64,000 nt of DNA from positions 33,269,288 to 33,333,287 of the forward strand of contig NC_079519.1 in NCBI RefSeq assembly GCF_000801105.2, given 5' to 3'. Under the pieces are notes generated by a model. That model did no database searches and had not been told where the DNA came from. It saw nothing but the letters and a program-made list of their open reading frames with translations. Within the stretch, counting starts at the first letter, position 1, and each line of letters starts with the position of its first letter. This DNA comes from Raphanus sativus (Eukaryota; Streptophyta; Magnoliopsida; Brassicales; Brassicaceae). Shown in pieces: positions 34,330 through 46,300 of the stretch. The translations under genes and the position numbers were made by a program.

Positions 34330-35702
34330 TCAGTTTCTCCTCTTCTTCTTCTTCTCCTCTTTATCTGCCGAGTTCTTCAGCTGTATAGCACAGAAGACTC
34401 ATCAATGGATGATAACTATACAAACAAATAAATTAAACAACTTAAGTATCATCAGGTGAAGATGAACTTACCATTATGATGAGAATACGGACAAACACAG
34501 CAACAAAATCGGTGAAAAGGGTCAACGCATGTTTCACATAGTCCATGTCCCCTAGATGTGCCTTCTCTATAATCTCTTGGGTATCCACCACCATGTATCC
34601 CACAAAGATCAAGAGCCCAAAGTAGAGCTACACCAACAGATTCATAACAACAACATGAGGAGTCTGAACAAAAGGAACTACGAAAAAGAAGAGATCTTCA
34701 CAGTAAGAGAAGTTTAGTATACCTCGAACTTAAAGATAGAGGCAGAGCCACCAAAGATGGAAGAGGCAAACTGAAGCCACATCAGCATAGACAAGCCAGA
34801 TGAGAGAAGGCCTCCGAGGTAGAGATACTCTCTGCGCCTTGCCAGCATCGCTGCTCCTGAGAAACAGACAAACGCTATCGCAGTTCCGACGAACGCAGTG
34901 ATAAGGATGCTGTAGTCACCAAAAAAGATAACAACCGTCAGGTCATAAACACAGCGCTGAATGAAACACAATACCAAAAAGAGACAATAAGTCACCTTGG
35001 ATCAAAATCAACAGCCACTTTGATCAAGGGGCCAACAGAAGCACCTTCAAGAACGGCAGACAGGAACAGAAGCGAGAGCCTCTTTTGCTGCAACCAAAAG
35101 AATATTTCAGTAAAACGATACAATAAAGAAAGCAATGTTGTTGTAAACCCCCTCCCACACATACTTGTTCATGAGGAGGGCACGAGAGGAGCCAGATCAT
35201 GCTTCCACAGCATGCAATGGTTGTGAGAAGACCACCGATGTTCCAGAGCACGTGGAGGTAAGCTCCGAAGGCAGAGGCAACGAGGGCACAGCACAAAGTG
35301 AGATAAACCTACAAAATCCACCGTAAGAATCCAGATCAATAAGTACAAATCCATGGAGTGAGTAACTAACTCCCTCTCACTTTCTAAATCGACGCATTTG
35401 GAAACCCTAGAAATTTGGGGAAAGTGCAATCGCAACGATTCGTTCGGTTATACTTGAAAGGAAACTAAATTGAGATGCAATCGGGACAATCAGAGCGATC
35501 AATAACCACGATAACAACCACGAATCTCAAATCAATCGCAAAAGACAATCGTCTGTGATGGTCTTGCGAGAGGGAAAGAAGTAGTTACCCGCTTGAGGTG
35601 ATTCTGGACGGAGGGAGAGATCTGATGGAGGTTCTTGAAAGAATCATAGCTCCAGCTTCTGCTACCTGGTTGTGAATCGAAGAAGGACGAGAACGAATCC
35701 AT
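34330..35702 (-). CDS. BI-1: Bax inhibitor-1 (BI-1)
   Basis: This ER multi-pass membrane protein (TMBIM family) suppresses programmed cell death and modulates calcium release. Six exons on the minus strand give about 247 residues. It begins MDSFSSFFDSQPGSRSWSYD, then LKNL-type FKNLHQISPSVQNHLKRVYL. Membrane segments include LTLCCALVASAFGAYLHVLW, LLTTIACCGSMIWLLSC, the SILITAFVGTAIAFVCFSGA stretch, GLLSSGLSMLMWLQF and YFGLLIFVGYMVVDTQEII with AHLGDMDYVKHALTLF. The charged tail KEEKKKKRRN follows, which in plant BI-1 binds calmodulin and is needed for cytoprotection. All expected segments are present. It matches At5g47120. It is transcribed away from LIL3 across a 643-bp gap. Confidence 0.95.
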
Positions 35703-36345
35703 ATGGCCTTTTTGTTTTCTTTTGCTTCGTGAGAGAGAGAATCAATTATAAGCGTCGATATTGTTAACGAAGATATTTATCTGAAAAAAAAAGAAAGACT
35801 TTCAGTATTTATAGCACCTTAAGTTTGGATACTTTGACAATAATACCCTCACTGCACATGCGGACTTTACCTTCTCGATACAGATGCATAAAAAACGGAA
35901 AGGGTAATTCCGGAAACTTCTTGAAACATTCAGGTCGTCGCTTTGTGTTGAAACTTTGCCGCGAAGCAAATTATCGTCATTGAACCAGTAAAAACTGTCC
36001 ACGTGGAATTTGTAAGTAAATAAAAGACGGAGACTTGCTCAATTCGAGAAAATTCGCAAATCATTGGGTTCAGTTTTTGGATTACTGTATGGTTTCCATT
36101 CCACTTTGGGCCTAAAGGCTAAATTCGAACAGGCTCTTGTTTATATACATAAAGCCCATTAATAGCATGGGTTAGAGTATCAAACGAAAACGTCGCGTAG
36201 TTTCTTTAAGCAAAAATGATAATAAAACGACATGCATTCTATGCGATCAACGATAACATCTCTCTTTCACAAGCTCATTTCAAACCACACATTCAAAACC
36301 AACTCTCAAAAACTGAGAGCAGAGGAAGAGGAGCAACACCTGAAA
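35703..36345. promoter_or_regulatory. Shared divergent promoter region of BI-1 and LIL3
   Basis: Only 643 bp separate the two divergent start codons. The stretch contains CCACGTGG (about 35999-36006, a palindromic G-box) near the middle and CGTCGCGTAG near 36191. The BI-1 leader carries a GA-rich run (35730-35742). Shared control is inferred from geometry alone. Confidence 0.5.
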
Positions 36346-37445
36346 ATGTCCATATCCATGGCGCTATTCTCTCCTCCGTTCTCTTCTTCTTCACTCCAAA
36401 ACCCTAATCTCACCCCCAAGATCTCACTCTCACTCTCTCTCCTCTCCACAAAGCGCTTCTCCCTCCTCTCCGTCACCCGAGCTTCCTCCTCCGACAACGG
36501 TGCGTCGACGCCCGATTCCGCTGCAGTCTCTGCGACAACAGTCGAGATTCCGAAGCCTGTAGAGGAAGCACCGGTTAAATCTCCGCCGGCGGAAAGCTCC
36601 TCCGCGGCGTCGGAAGACGGAGGAGAAGAGACTGATCTACCAACCACAACGACGGAGATCAAGTTTCAGGATGCGAAGTGGGTTAATGGGACTTGGGATC
36701 TCAAACAGTTCGAGAAAGACGGGAAAACAGATTGGGATTCTGTTATCGTCGCTGGTTAGATCCCTCTGAAACTCCACTTGTGTTGTGTAACGTGTAGTGA
36801 TGTTTTGTTCCAAAGTTACAATGTTTAGAATGAGCAAATATATTGTAATGATTTTAGTTTTAGAAACATATTATTTTGGTGAAGGCTCTGTTATTAGGGG
36901 AGCTTCTTGCTTTGGTTGTGTAATAAGGTATAGGAAGATGAGTGGTTGATTGATTGTGTTGTGTATTTACAGAGGCAAAGAGGAGGAAGTGGCTTGAAGA
37001 TAACCCAGAAACAACTACTAACGCCGAGCCTGTTCTCTTCGATACCTCCATCATTCCATGGTGGGCATGGATGAAGCGATACCATCTACCAGAAGCTGAA
37101 CTCCTCAATGGTGATTGTTTCAAATTGTCTCTACTTTGCGACTAAACATAATCTGAAGTTTGAGGTTGGGTTTGTCTTGCAGGCCGTGCTGCGATGATAG
37201 GGTTCTTCATGGCTTACTTTGTTGATAGTCTTACCGGAGTAGGACTTGTTGATCAAATGGGAAACTTCTTCTGCAAAACGCTCTTGTTTGTGGCTGTAGC
37301 TGGAGTTCTTTTCATTCGCAAGAACGAAGATTTTGATAAGCTCAAGGGTCTGTTCGAAGAGACGACGTTGTATGACAAGCAGTGGCAAGCGGCTTGGAAA
37401 GAACCGGAATCGTCATCATCATCGACGGTTTCTTCGAAGAAGTGA
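36346..37445 (+). CDS. LIL3: LIL3, light-harvesting-like protein of thylakoids
   Basis: Three exons (36346-36754, 36973-37110, 37183-37445) encode 269 residues. The first about 50 are Ser/Leu-rich with no acidic residues, a typical chloroplast transit peptide. An Ala/Pro/Glu-rich linker follows. The conserved part begins [16 protein letters not shown], then [16 protein letters not shown] and [20 protein letters not shown]. The LHC motif [20 protein letters not shown] forms the first of two membrane helices; the second is [20 protein letters not shown]3 anchors geranylgeranyl reductase and other chlorophyll-biosynthesis enzymes in the membrane. Neighbours fit LIL3:2 (At5g47110). Two in-frame ATGs (36346, 36358) are possible; the first gives the usual [11 protein letters not shown]. 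Confidence 0.93.
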
Positions 37446-37889
37446 ACAGAAACTTTCTCGCTTTTTGTTTCCTCTTTGTTATGTGATGTTTGTGATCAGT
37501 GATAATTTCTTTATTGTATTACTGATCTTGAGATAGTGACATCTATTTGGCTTTGAAAAAATCTCTTTAAAAGTAGTTCCAAAGAAAATTTAGAGAAACT
37601 AAGGAAGGTCATTAACTTTGTAAACCACATCTCTTCCTTTTTTTTTTTTTAACTTTAAGATGCTTTGGTTTGTTTAAGGTTAACGAGTTTACTTGAGCTT
37701 TAAGAAACCTGGGACGGAAAGCTATTGATAAAGAAGAAAAAATGAACAGAGGTTAAGAAAAACAGAGCAATTGATCAAAGAAACAGAGTTGGAGTATGTA
37801 TATAAGAAGTTGTTGAAGACAAGAGTTTCTCTTCTTAAATCATGTGTCTATTAACCCTGTCACTAATGGGAGGACGATGATGACGACGG
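37446..37889. other. LIL3 3' flank
   Basis: 3' UTR and spacer with a T-run at 37639-37650. No gene is seen. Confidence 0.4.
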
Positions 37890-38090
37890 CTCAGGAGTCG
37901 CCCATTTAAGGGGTTGTTTAAGTAACTCCTCCGCCCACAAGATGGACACCTCGAAGAAGGCCAAAGAGTAAGCAGGTGCAACCGATAGATATATGATTAA
38001 AGCGTGTCAACTTCAGTGTAGCAACTGCAAGGGGTTAGGCACAACAAGATGAACTGCAAAGTTGTGCCGAGGACAAACTGTAGTTATGGT
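37890..38090 (+). pseudogene. MULE transposase zinc-knuckle remnant
   Basis: One frame gives a basic, proline-rich PPPTRWTPRRRPKSKQVQ. Another gives KACQLQCSNCKGLGTTR followed by a stop. Together they resemble the C-terminal end of plant Mutator transposases, a basic GRPKK stretch followed by a CCHC knuckle. The histidine position of the knuckle is altered and the frames differ, so this is a decayed scrap. No terminal repeats were found nearby. Confidence 0.45.
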
Positions 38091-38359
38091 TAGCTGATTT
38101 TTCCCTAACATTTTGATTTTAGTTCTTCTGTTTGTTGGTTTTTGGAGTGTGGATCCTAAAGGGTTGTGAGAACAAGTAGCACAAAATCTCTGTTTCTAAA
38201 TGGCGTCAAGACTTGATGAAGATTTCACACCATGTGTGATGAGTCTTATTGTATGTAGTTTTGTTTTTTTTTTCTTCCCATCTTATCACCTTTTCTGGAT
38301 AATTAGAATTACAGTCTAGTATTTTCCCTATATTTTGACATCTGCTGAAACTATGTAAC

Positions 38360-38619
38360 TTTTCTAGATACTTAAGTTTTGCCTTGCCTATGTTGAAGTA
38401 GAATATTATTAGGTTTACTAAGGCTTCAAATGTTTTAATCCGCCCCGCCCCGCACTACATTTAAAAGTAACAAAAATCTCTACATATATAATATATCTAT
38501 TCGTTTTTATAACTGTTAGAACCGCACTGCATTTATACCGTTTCTCCCGCACCACTCAATCTGATGTTACCATTCGGAGTCTAAGGTAATTACAGAAATG
38601 CAATGAAAGAAAACTAAAT
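38360..38619. repeat. Degenerate tail of an older array unit, left of the cysteine-rich array
   Basis: The text near 38375-38425 (CTTGCCTATGTTGAAGTA, then TTTACTAA) matches the end of the array units (for example about 44600-44640, CTTGCCTAAGTTGAAGTGAA). The following about 170 bp contains CCGCCCCGCCCCGCAC and is not part of the unit. The array may once have extended further left. Confidence 0.5.
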
Positions 38620-39183
38620 TTTAGCCAACACCCAAATATATTTTTTGGTTCTTAGCCAACATTAATATATTAAATTTTAAGACACTAATTAGTATTGGTG
38701 CATATATCTTACAAATCAAAACAAACGCTGAAAATATTAGCTTTAGTAAAATATATAGTAATAAATATTTTTAATAAAGCTTTAACTGAAATTTAAATAG
38801 AAAAGAGAAACTTACCAAAAAAATAGTGGATGAAATGAAAACATTCAAATATAATTTTGCATGATGATATTTAATAACAAAACATACTTAAATATGCACG
38901 TAGCAATTTTTACCACACAATATTTTGATTTATACTATAAAAAACTTAATAAGAAAAGAGAGTTAAACATCAATATAATTACCACTAAATTTAGAAAAAA
39001 TTAAGTCAAAATATAACCATTTTTTACGGATCGCCATGAGACAAGCAATATTAGTTTCAAACTTCTATCTATAAATTAATCTTCATCTCATTTATAAATT
39101 TGAATCATCAAACTAGTAAACGTAAAATTCAAAAAAAACAAAAATAAACGTATTTGTATCGTAAGAATATAAAAAGGAAAAAA

Positions 39184-39564
39184 ATGTCATCATCCAAGTT
39201 CGCTATCTTTTGCATCATCCTAATTGCTTTGTTTCCTCTACATAAATGTATGCGGTTATAATAGTTTACATATGTTCATCATCTATCTTTATCACCATTA
39301 CAACCACATCATAATATCCTCGATGATTGTGTTTTTCTCCAAATTATATTGTTGCTACGTTTTGTTTATACAGTTGTTGATGGACAAGCGAGCGATGCAT
39401 CTAAAGCAAGTTGCAAGCAAATCCAATGCGATAAAGTAGATAAAAAATTGTGTTCTTGTTGTGTCTCCCAAGCTGGAACTCAGAACAGGTGTTACAAGAA
39501 CGAGGCAGAATGTGCCCAGAGGTGCGGCAAACCATTACAAGTTCTAAAACCTACAAAAGGCTAG
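39184..39564 (+). CDS. Secreted cysteine-rich peptide, ESF1-like or defensin-like, copy 1
   Basis: Exon 1 (39184-39247) encodes a signal peptide, MSSSKFAIFCIILIALFPL. Exon 2 (39374-39564) encodes the mature part. The total is 84 residues. The mature peptide has eight cysteines in the pattern C-x4-C-x7-C-x-C-C-x9-C-x6-C-x3-C, with a central CSCC. The CxCC core and signal-exon/mature-exon layout resemble EMBRYO SURROUNDING FACTOR 1 peptides, which act between maternal tissue and embryo. Other LCR or defensin-like families share the layout, so function is open. A TATA-like run (about 39170-39177) lies just before the ATG. It differs from copies 2 and 3 in coding sequence only by a synonymous AAA/AAG. 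The splice join is inferred from the GT (39248) and AG (39373). Confidence 0.82.
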
Positions 39565-41210
39565 AATTAAAAAATATGAATAAATATTCTATTTAATACC
39601 TAATATCTATTTTTTGTTTTTTGTTGTATGAATAACACTGGAGCTGTCCTTAGAAAGGAATTTTGAAAGCATTAGCTTATAACATCATTTTTGTAAACTT
39701 TGTAAGGCATATTTTTAATAATATTATTTTGTATGGATTATTGGTGAAACATCATTTGCTAAGTTTTTAATTAATTCAAAACCTAGATTACTACTAATAT
39801 TTTTAACATTTCCTTTCTACCATCACAATTTAATATTTAAAACTGATTAATTACCATTTAAATTTCATTTTTATTTACATCTTCTGAAAATATTTTATTG
39901 TCTATATCGTATGAAATTTTGTGATAAGATATATCATTTTTAAACTAGATCACAACTATTACCACCTTTTTACTATTGTTTATTTTGAAATTTTAAAATA
40001 AGCTTTATGATATAAAATTAATAGTAAATCTTATTTCAGTTAAGAATTATTTGTTTTAGTTTAACTAAAAATTATATTAAATTGGAAGTTCTACGGAACA
40101 TGAAGTTTTGTAACTGAATATTTACCAGTTATATTTGGCTCAACAATCAGCTCCATTTTTTCAGTCTTGTTGTGTTTATCGAGTCCAAATTAGTTTCCAT
40201 CAATATTCTATCCAAATTTTTTTGTCATCTATTTTTTTATCTAAATTTAAGCCACTCGTATTCAATCATATTTTAGTTTTAAAAACTGATTTTTTTTCCT
40301 TGGACATGCTAGAAAAAATTGTGTAAACTAAATTAAACGTATTTGATTGGACGACAATAGAGGACACTCTCAGAAAATATATACCAGCTATTAGTTATTA
40401 TTAATGATGCTTAGTGTGTGCACTAATTAATTTAAATTAAAAATTATTATTTTTATAAGAATTCACATAATACATTACTCGGCCCTAACACACGAACTAC
40501 TAACGCTAAGTGAAGAAAATGCTTCGTAGGATCTAATAATAAACACTTGATTTTTCCTTGCCTAAGTTAAAGTGAATCTTATAAGGTTAACGTAAATACC
40601 AAAATGAAAAGAAAGAGAGAAAAAATTCAATAAAAATAACAAACAACATCTACACCCAAATATATTTTTTGGTTCTTAGCCAACATTAATATATTAAATT
40701 TTAAGACACTAATTAGTATTGGTGCATATATCTTACAAATCAAAACAAACGCTGAAAATATTAGCTTTAGTAAAATATATAGTAATAAATATTTTTAATA
40801 AAGCTTTAACTGAAATTTAAATAGAAAAGAGAAACTTACCATAAAAATAGTGAATGAAATGAAAACATTCAAATTATAATTTTGCATGATGATATTTAAT
40901 AACAAAACATACTTAAATATGCACGTAGCAATTTTTACCACACAATATTTTGACTTATACTATAAAAAAATTAATAAGAAAAGAGAGTTAAACATCAATA
41001 TAATTACCACTAAATTTAGAAAAAATTAAGTCAAAATCTAACCATTTTTTACGGATCGCCAAGAGACAAGCAATATTAGTTTCAAACTTCTATCTATAAA
41101 TTAATCTCCATCTCAATTATAAATTTGAATCATCAAACTAGTAAACGTAAAATTCAAAAAAAAAACAAGAATAAACGTATTTGTATCGTAAGAATATAAA
41201 AAGGAAAAAA

Positions 41211-41591
41211 ATGTCATCATCCAAGTTCGCTATCTTTTGCATCATCCTAATTGCTTTGTTTCCTCTACATAAATGTATGCGGTTATAATAGTTTACATAT
41301 GTTCATCATCTATCTTTATCACCATTACAACCACATCATAATATCCTCGATGATTGTGTTTTTCTCCAAATTATATTGTTGCTACGTTTTGTTTATACAG
41401 TTGTTGATGGACAAGCGAGCGATGCATCTAAAGCAAGTTGCAAGCAAATCCAATGCGATAAAGTAGATAAAAAATTGTGTTCTTGTTGTGTCTCCCAAGC
41501 TGGAACTCAGAACAGGTGTTACAAGAACGAGGCAGAATGTGCCCAGAGGTGCGGCAAGCCATTACAAGTTCTAAAACCTACAAAAGGCTAG
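41211..41591 (+). CDS. Secreted cysteine-rich peptide, copy 2
   Basis: Exons are 41211-41274 and 41401-41591, with the same signal exon, intron position and eight-cysteine mature peptide as copy 1. The predicted protein is identical to copies 1 and 3. The upstream block, about 550 bp back to the unit start, is also nearly identical, so all copies should share their expression pattern. Confidence 0.82.
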
Positions 41592-43235
41592 AATTAAAAA
41601 ATATGAATAAATATTCTATTTAATACCTAATATCTATTTTTGTTTTTTTGTTGTATGAATAACACTGGAGCTGTCCTTAGAAAGGAATTTTGAAAGCATT
41701 AGCTTATAACATCATTTTTGTAAACTTTGTAAGGCATATTTTTAATAATATTATTTTGTATGGATTATTGGTGAAACATCATTTGCTAAGTTTTTAATTA
41801 ATTCAAAACCTAGATTACTACTAATATTTTTAACATTTCCTTTCTACCATCACAATTTAATATTTAAAACTGATTAATTACCATTTAAATTTCATTTTTA
41901 TTTACATCTTCTGAAAATATTTTATTGTCTATATCGTATGAAATTTTGTGATAAGATATATCATTTTTAAACTAGATCACAACTATTACCACCTTTTTAC
42001 TATTGTTTATTTTTTATTTTAAAATAAGCTTTATGATATAAAATTAATAGTAAATCTTATTTCTGTTAAGAATTATTTGTTTTAGTTTAACTAAAAAATT
42101 ATATTAAATTGGAAGTTCTACGGAACATGAAGTTTTGTAACTGAATATTTACCAGTTATATTTGGCTCAACAATCAGCTCCATTTTTTCAGTCTTGTTGT
42201 GTTTATCGAGTCCAAATTAGTTTCCATCAATATTCTATCCAAATTTTTTTGTCATCTATTTTTTTATCTAAATTTAAGCCACTCGTATTCAATCATATTT
42301 TAGTTTTAAAAACTGATTTTTTTCCTTGGACATGCTAGAAAAAATTGTGTAAACTAAATTAAACGTATTTGATTGGACGACAATAGAGGACACTCTCAGA
42401 AAATATATACCAGCTATTAGTTATTATTAATGATGCTTAGTGTGTGCACTAATTAATTTAAATTAAAAATTATTATTTTTATAAGAATTCACATAATACA
42501 TTACTCGGCCCTAACACACCAACTACTAACGCTAAGTGAAGAAAATGCTTCGTAGGATCTAATAATAAACACTTGATTTTTCCTTGCCTAAGTTAAAATG
42601 AATCTTATAAGGTTAACGTAAATACCAAAATGAAAAGAAAGAGAGAAAAAATTCAATAAAAATAACAAACAACATCTACACCCAAATATATTTTTTGGTT
42701 CTTAGCCAACATTAATATATTAAATTTTAAGACACTAATTAGTATTGGTGCATATATCTTACAAATCAAAACAAACGCTGAAAATATTAGCTTTAGTAAA
42801 ATATATAGTAATAAATATTTTTAATAAAGCTTTAACTGAAATTTAAATAGAAAAGAGAAACTTACCAAAAAAATAGTGAATGAAATGAAAACATTCAAAT
42901 TATAATTTTGCATGATGATATTTAATAACAAAACATACTTAAATATGCACGTAGCAATTTTTACCACACAATATTTTGACTTATACTATAAAAAATTTAA
43001 TAAGAAAAGAGAGTTAAACATCAATATAATTACCACTAAATTTAGAAAAAATTAAGTCAAAATCTAACCATTTTTTACGGATCGCCATGAGACAAGCAAT
43101 ATTAGTTTCAAACTTCTATCTATAAATTAATCTCCATCTCAATTATAAATTTGAATCATCAAACTAGTAAACGTAAAATTCAAAAAAAAACAAGAATAAA
43201 CGTATTTGTATCGTAAGAATATAAAAAGGAAAAAA

Positions 43236-43616
43236 ATGTCATCATCCAAGTTCGCTATCTTTTGCATCATCCTAATTGCTTTGTTTCCTCTACATAAATG
43301 TATGTGGTTATAATAGTTTACATATGTTCATCATCTATCTTTATCACCATTACAACCACATCATAATATCCTCGATGATTGTGTTTTTCTCCAAATTATA
43401 TTGTTGCTACGTTTTGTTTATACAGTTGTTGATGGACAAGCGAGCGATGCATCTAAAGCAAGTTGCAAGCAAATCCAATGCGATAAAGTAGATAAAAAAT
43501 TGTGTTCTTGTTGTGTCTCCCAAGCTGGAACTCAGAACAGGTGTTACAAGAACGAGGCAGAATGTGCTCAGAGGTGCGGCAAGCCATTACAAGTTCTAAA
43601 ACCTACAAAAGGCTAG
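43236..43616 (+). CDS. Secreted cysteine-rich peptide, copy 3
   Basis: Exons are 43236-43299 and 43426-43616. The predicted protein is identical to copies 1 and 2; one codon for Ala differs (GCT for GCC near 43568). The intron keeps the same length. Flanks downstream (43620-44690) carry a few more indels than between copies 1 and 2, so this unit is slightly more diverged. Confidence 0.82.
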
Positions 43617-45263
43617 AATTAAAAAGTATGAATAAATATTTTATTTAATACCTAATATCTATTTTTTGTTTTTTGTTGTATGAATAACACTGGAGCTGTC
43701 CTTAGAAAGGAATTTTGAAAGCATTAGCTTATAACATCATTTTTGTAAACTTTGTAAGGCATATTTTTAATAATATTATTTTGTATGGATTATTGGTGAA
43801 ACATCATTTGCTAAGTTTTTAATTCAAAAATCAAAACCTAGATTACTACTAATATTTTTAACATTTCCTTTCTACCATCACAATTTAATATTTAAAACTG
43901 ATTAATTACAATTTAAATTTCATTTTTATTTACATCTTCTGAAAATATTTTATTGTCTATATCCTATGAAATTTTGTGATAAGATATATCATTTTTAAAC
44001 TAGATCACAACTAATACCACATTTTTACTATTGTTTATTTTTGAAATTTTAAAATAAGCTTTATGATATAAAATTAATAGTAAATCTTATTTCTGTTAAA
44101 AATTATTTGTTTTAGTTTAACTAAAAAATTGGTAGTTCTACGGAACATGAAGTTTTGTAACTGAATATTTATCAGTTATATTTGGCTCAACAATCAGCTC
44201 CATTTTTTCAGTCTTGTGTTTATCGAGTCCAAATTAGTTTCCATCAATATTCTATCCAAATTTTTTTGTCATCCATTTTTTAATCTAAATTTAAGCCACT
44301 CGTATTCAATCATATTTTAGTTTTAAAAACTGTTTTTTTCCTTGGACATGCTAGAAAAAATTGTGTAAACTAAATTAAACGTATTTGATTGGACGACAAT
44401 CGAGAACACTCTCAGAAAATATTTACCAACTATTAGTTTTTATTAATGATGCTTAGTGTGTGCATTAATTAATTTAAATTAAAAAATATTATTTTTATAA
44501 GAATTCACATAATACATTACTCGGCCCTAACACACCAACTACTAACGCTAAGCGAAGAAAATGCTTCGTAGGATCTAATAATAAACACTTGATTTTTCCT
44601 TGCCTAAGTTGAAGTGAATCTTATAAGGTTTACTAACGTAAATACCAAAATGAAAAGAAAGAGAGAAAAAATTCAATAAAAATAACAAACAACATCTACA
44701 CCCAAATATATTTTTTGGTTCTTAGCCAACATTAATATATTAAATTTTAAGACACTAATTAGTATTGGTGCATATATCTTACAAATCAAAACAAACGCTG
44801 AAAATATTTGCTTTAGTAAAATATATAGTAAAATAATAAAGCTTTAACTGAAATTTAAATAGAAAAGAGAAACTTACCAAAATAAAAAAAAAACAGTAAA
44901 AGAAATGAAAACATTCAAATTATAATTTTGTATGATGATATATAATAACAAAACATACTTAAATATGCACGTAGCAATTTTTACCACACAATATTTTGAC
45001 TTATACTATAAAAAAAACTTAATAAGAAAATAGAGTTAAACATCAGTATAATTACCACTAAATTTAGAAAAAATTAAGTCCAAAAATCTAACCATTTTTT
45101 ATGGATCGCCATGAGACAAGCAATATTAGTTTTAAACTTCTATCTATAAATTAATCTCCATCTCATTTATAAATTTGAATCATCAAACTAGTAAACGTAA
45201 AATTCAAAAAAAAAAAAACAAGAATAAACATATTTGTATCGTAAAAATATAAAAAGGAACATT

Positions 45264-45378
45264 ATGTCGTCATCCAAGTTCGCTATCTTTTGCATCATCC
45301 TAATTGATTTGTTTCCTCTACACAAATGTATGTGGTTATAATAGTCTACATATGTTCATCATCTATCTTTATCACCAT
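45264..45378 (+). pseudogene. Truncated fourth copy: signal-peptide exon only
   Basis: Exon 1 is present, with one change from Ala to Asp inside the hydrophobic core (ILIDLFPL), which would weaken the signal peptide. The intron follows normally until ATCTATCTTTATCACCAT at about 45378 and then breaks. Exon 2 is absent from the window. The leader before the ATG also differs (AACATT for the usual A-run). It is a non-functional array end. Confidence 0.85.
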
Positions 45379-46109
45379 CTTTTGCATCATCCTAAATAGT
45401 TGTTTCAATTTAAAATTGATTTAGAAAATAATTTGACAAATTAGGAAAGAGAAAAGATCCATAGATATAGCTTCTGATATGAGAAAGTAAATATAATGGA
45501 AAACTAAGGGGTAATCTAATTTTGTATTCCCCTTTTAATAGATTAGATATGTTAACAATAAGGTTTTGTAATCTGACAGATACTAAATCAAGGGTGGTAA
45601 TGTTGTCAAGATAATTATTAAAGAAACATGTCTATATCTAATTATATATGGTGCTTAGATATGTATTTCTATTTTTTTACTTAACAAGTTAACATGTATA
45701 ACACTTAGCTTAATTTATGATTTTATGTGTACTAATATCAAATTATAAAAGTAAAGTGTAGAAACACATATACCTGGTCATACACTTTTGCTACACAAGC
45801 AGTCTCATTTGCGACCATGAGAACATGGATAACTTTTGAAGCACGTACCTGAAAAAATAATCAAAGTTAGTATTTACTTCAAGCTGTCAGGTAGAAATTT
45901 GGAAACTTATTTAAGCACAATTTTCCATGAAAATTGAAAATCGGAAGTCGTACGTCTTTACTTCAATGTATATATTTCCTACTTGTGATTCTCATGAATC
46001 ATCAGTCATGATTGCTAGATAATAACACCTTCTGGAGCGCACATACCTGAAAAAAAATAGATAAGAATTAGTTAGTCTTACTTCACAGTTCACATAGATG
46101 CCTCATGCT
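45379..46109. other. Spacer with one minus-strand exon-like stretch
   Basis: On the minus strand, 45849 to 45778 is open (VRASKVIHVLMVANETACVA, then KVYDQ) and is bounded by AG and GT like an internal exon. I do not recognise the family and no companion exon is convincing. The rest is AT-rich. Confidence 0.25.
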
Positions 46110-46300
46110 TACCTATATAAGCCGTGGTGGATAAAATACAGAATCATTCTTTAATTCATAGTCTTTTGAAATTGTTGGTCGTATCTTCCATCCAACAAAA
46201 CAAAAAACCAATACATAGATCTTTGTGTAAAGAGTAAAGACCTTGAACCCGTGATGGGTAAAGTGAATAAATCTTTTCTCATTCATTATATTTTGTCTTA
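46110..46300. repeat. Left fragment of the dispersed '75-bp' repeat array
   Basis: Phrases such as AAGCCGTGGTGGATAAA, TTCATAGTCTTTTGAAAT, TTGGTCGTATCTTCCATC and AAGACCTTGAACCCGTGATG match the array at 53.66-55.49 kb, notably 54400-54560. The array is cut here by insertion of the foldback element at 46301. Confidence 0.7.

Larger units (their letters stand above)
38620..45378 (+). repeat. Tandem array of ~2.03-kb units, three whole and one partial
   Basis: Units begin with CACCCAAATATATTTTTTGG at about 38626, 40655, 42681 and 44700. The start codons of their genes are at 39184, 41211, 43236 and 45264, spaced 2027, 2025 and 2028 bp. Differences between units are scattered single bases and small indels, even in introns and spacers, so the array arose recently or is being homogenised. 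The fourth unit stops about 45378. Each whole unit holds one gene for a secreted cysteine-rich peptide. Confidence 0.95.

Noticed and set aside
36306..36662. 118-codon minus-strand frame opposite LIL3 exon 1
   Set aside because: Antisense shadow of the Ser/Ala-rich transit peptide and linker.
39224..39439. 71-codon frame repeated in each array unit, starting inside the intron
   Set aside because: It reads through the intron and overlaps the cysteine-rich exon out of frame, and is present in all units only because the units are identical.
38620..45378. CRISPR-like array
   Set aside because: Regular repeats exist, but the unit is 2 kb with genes inside, and the genome is plant nuclear.
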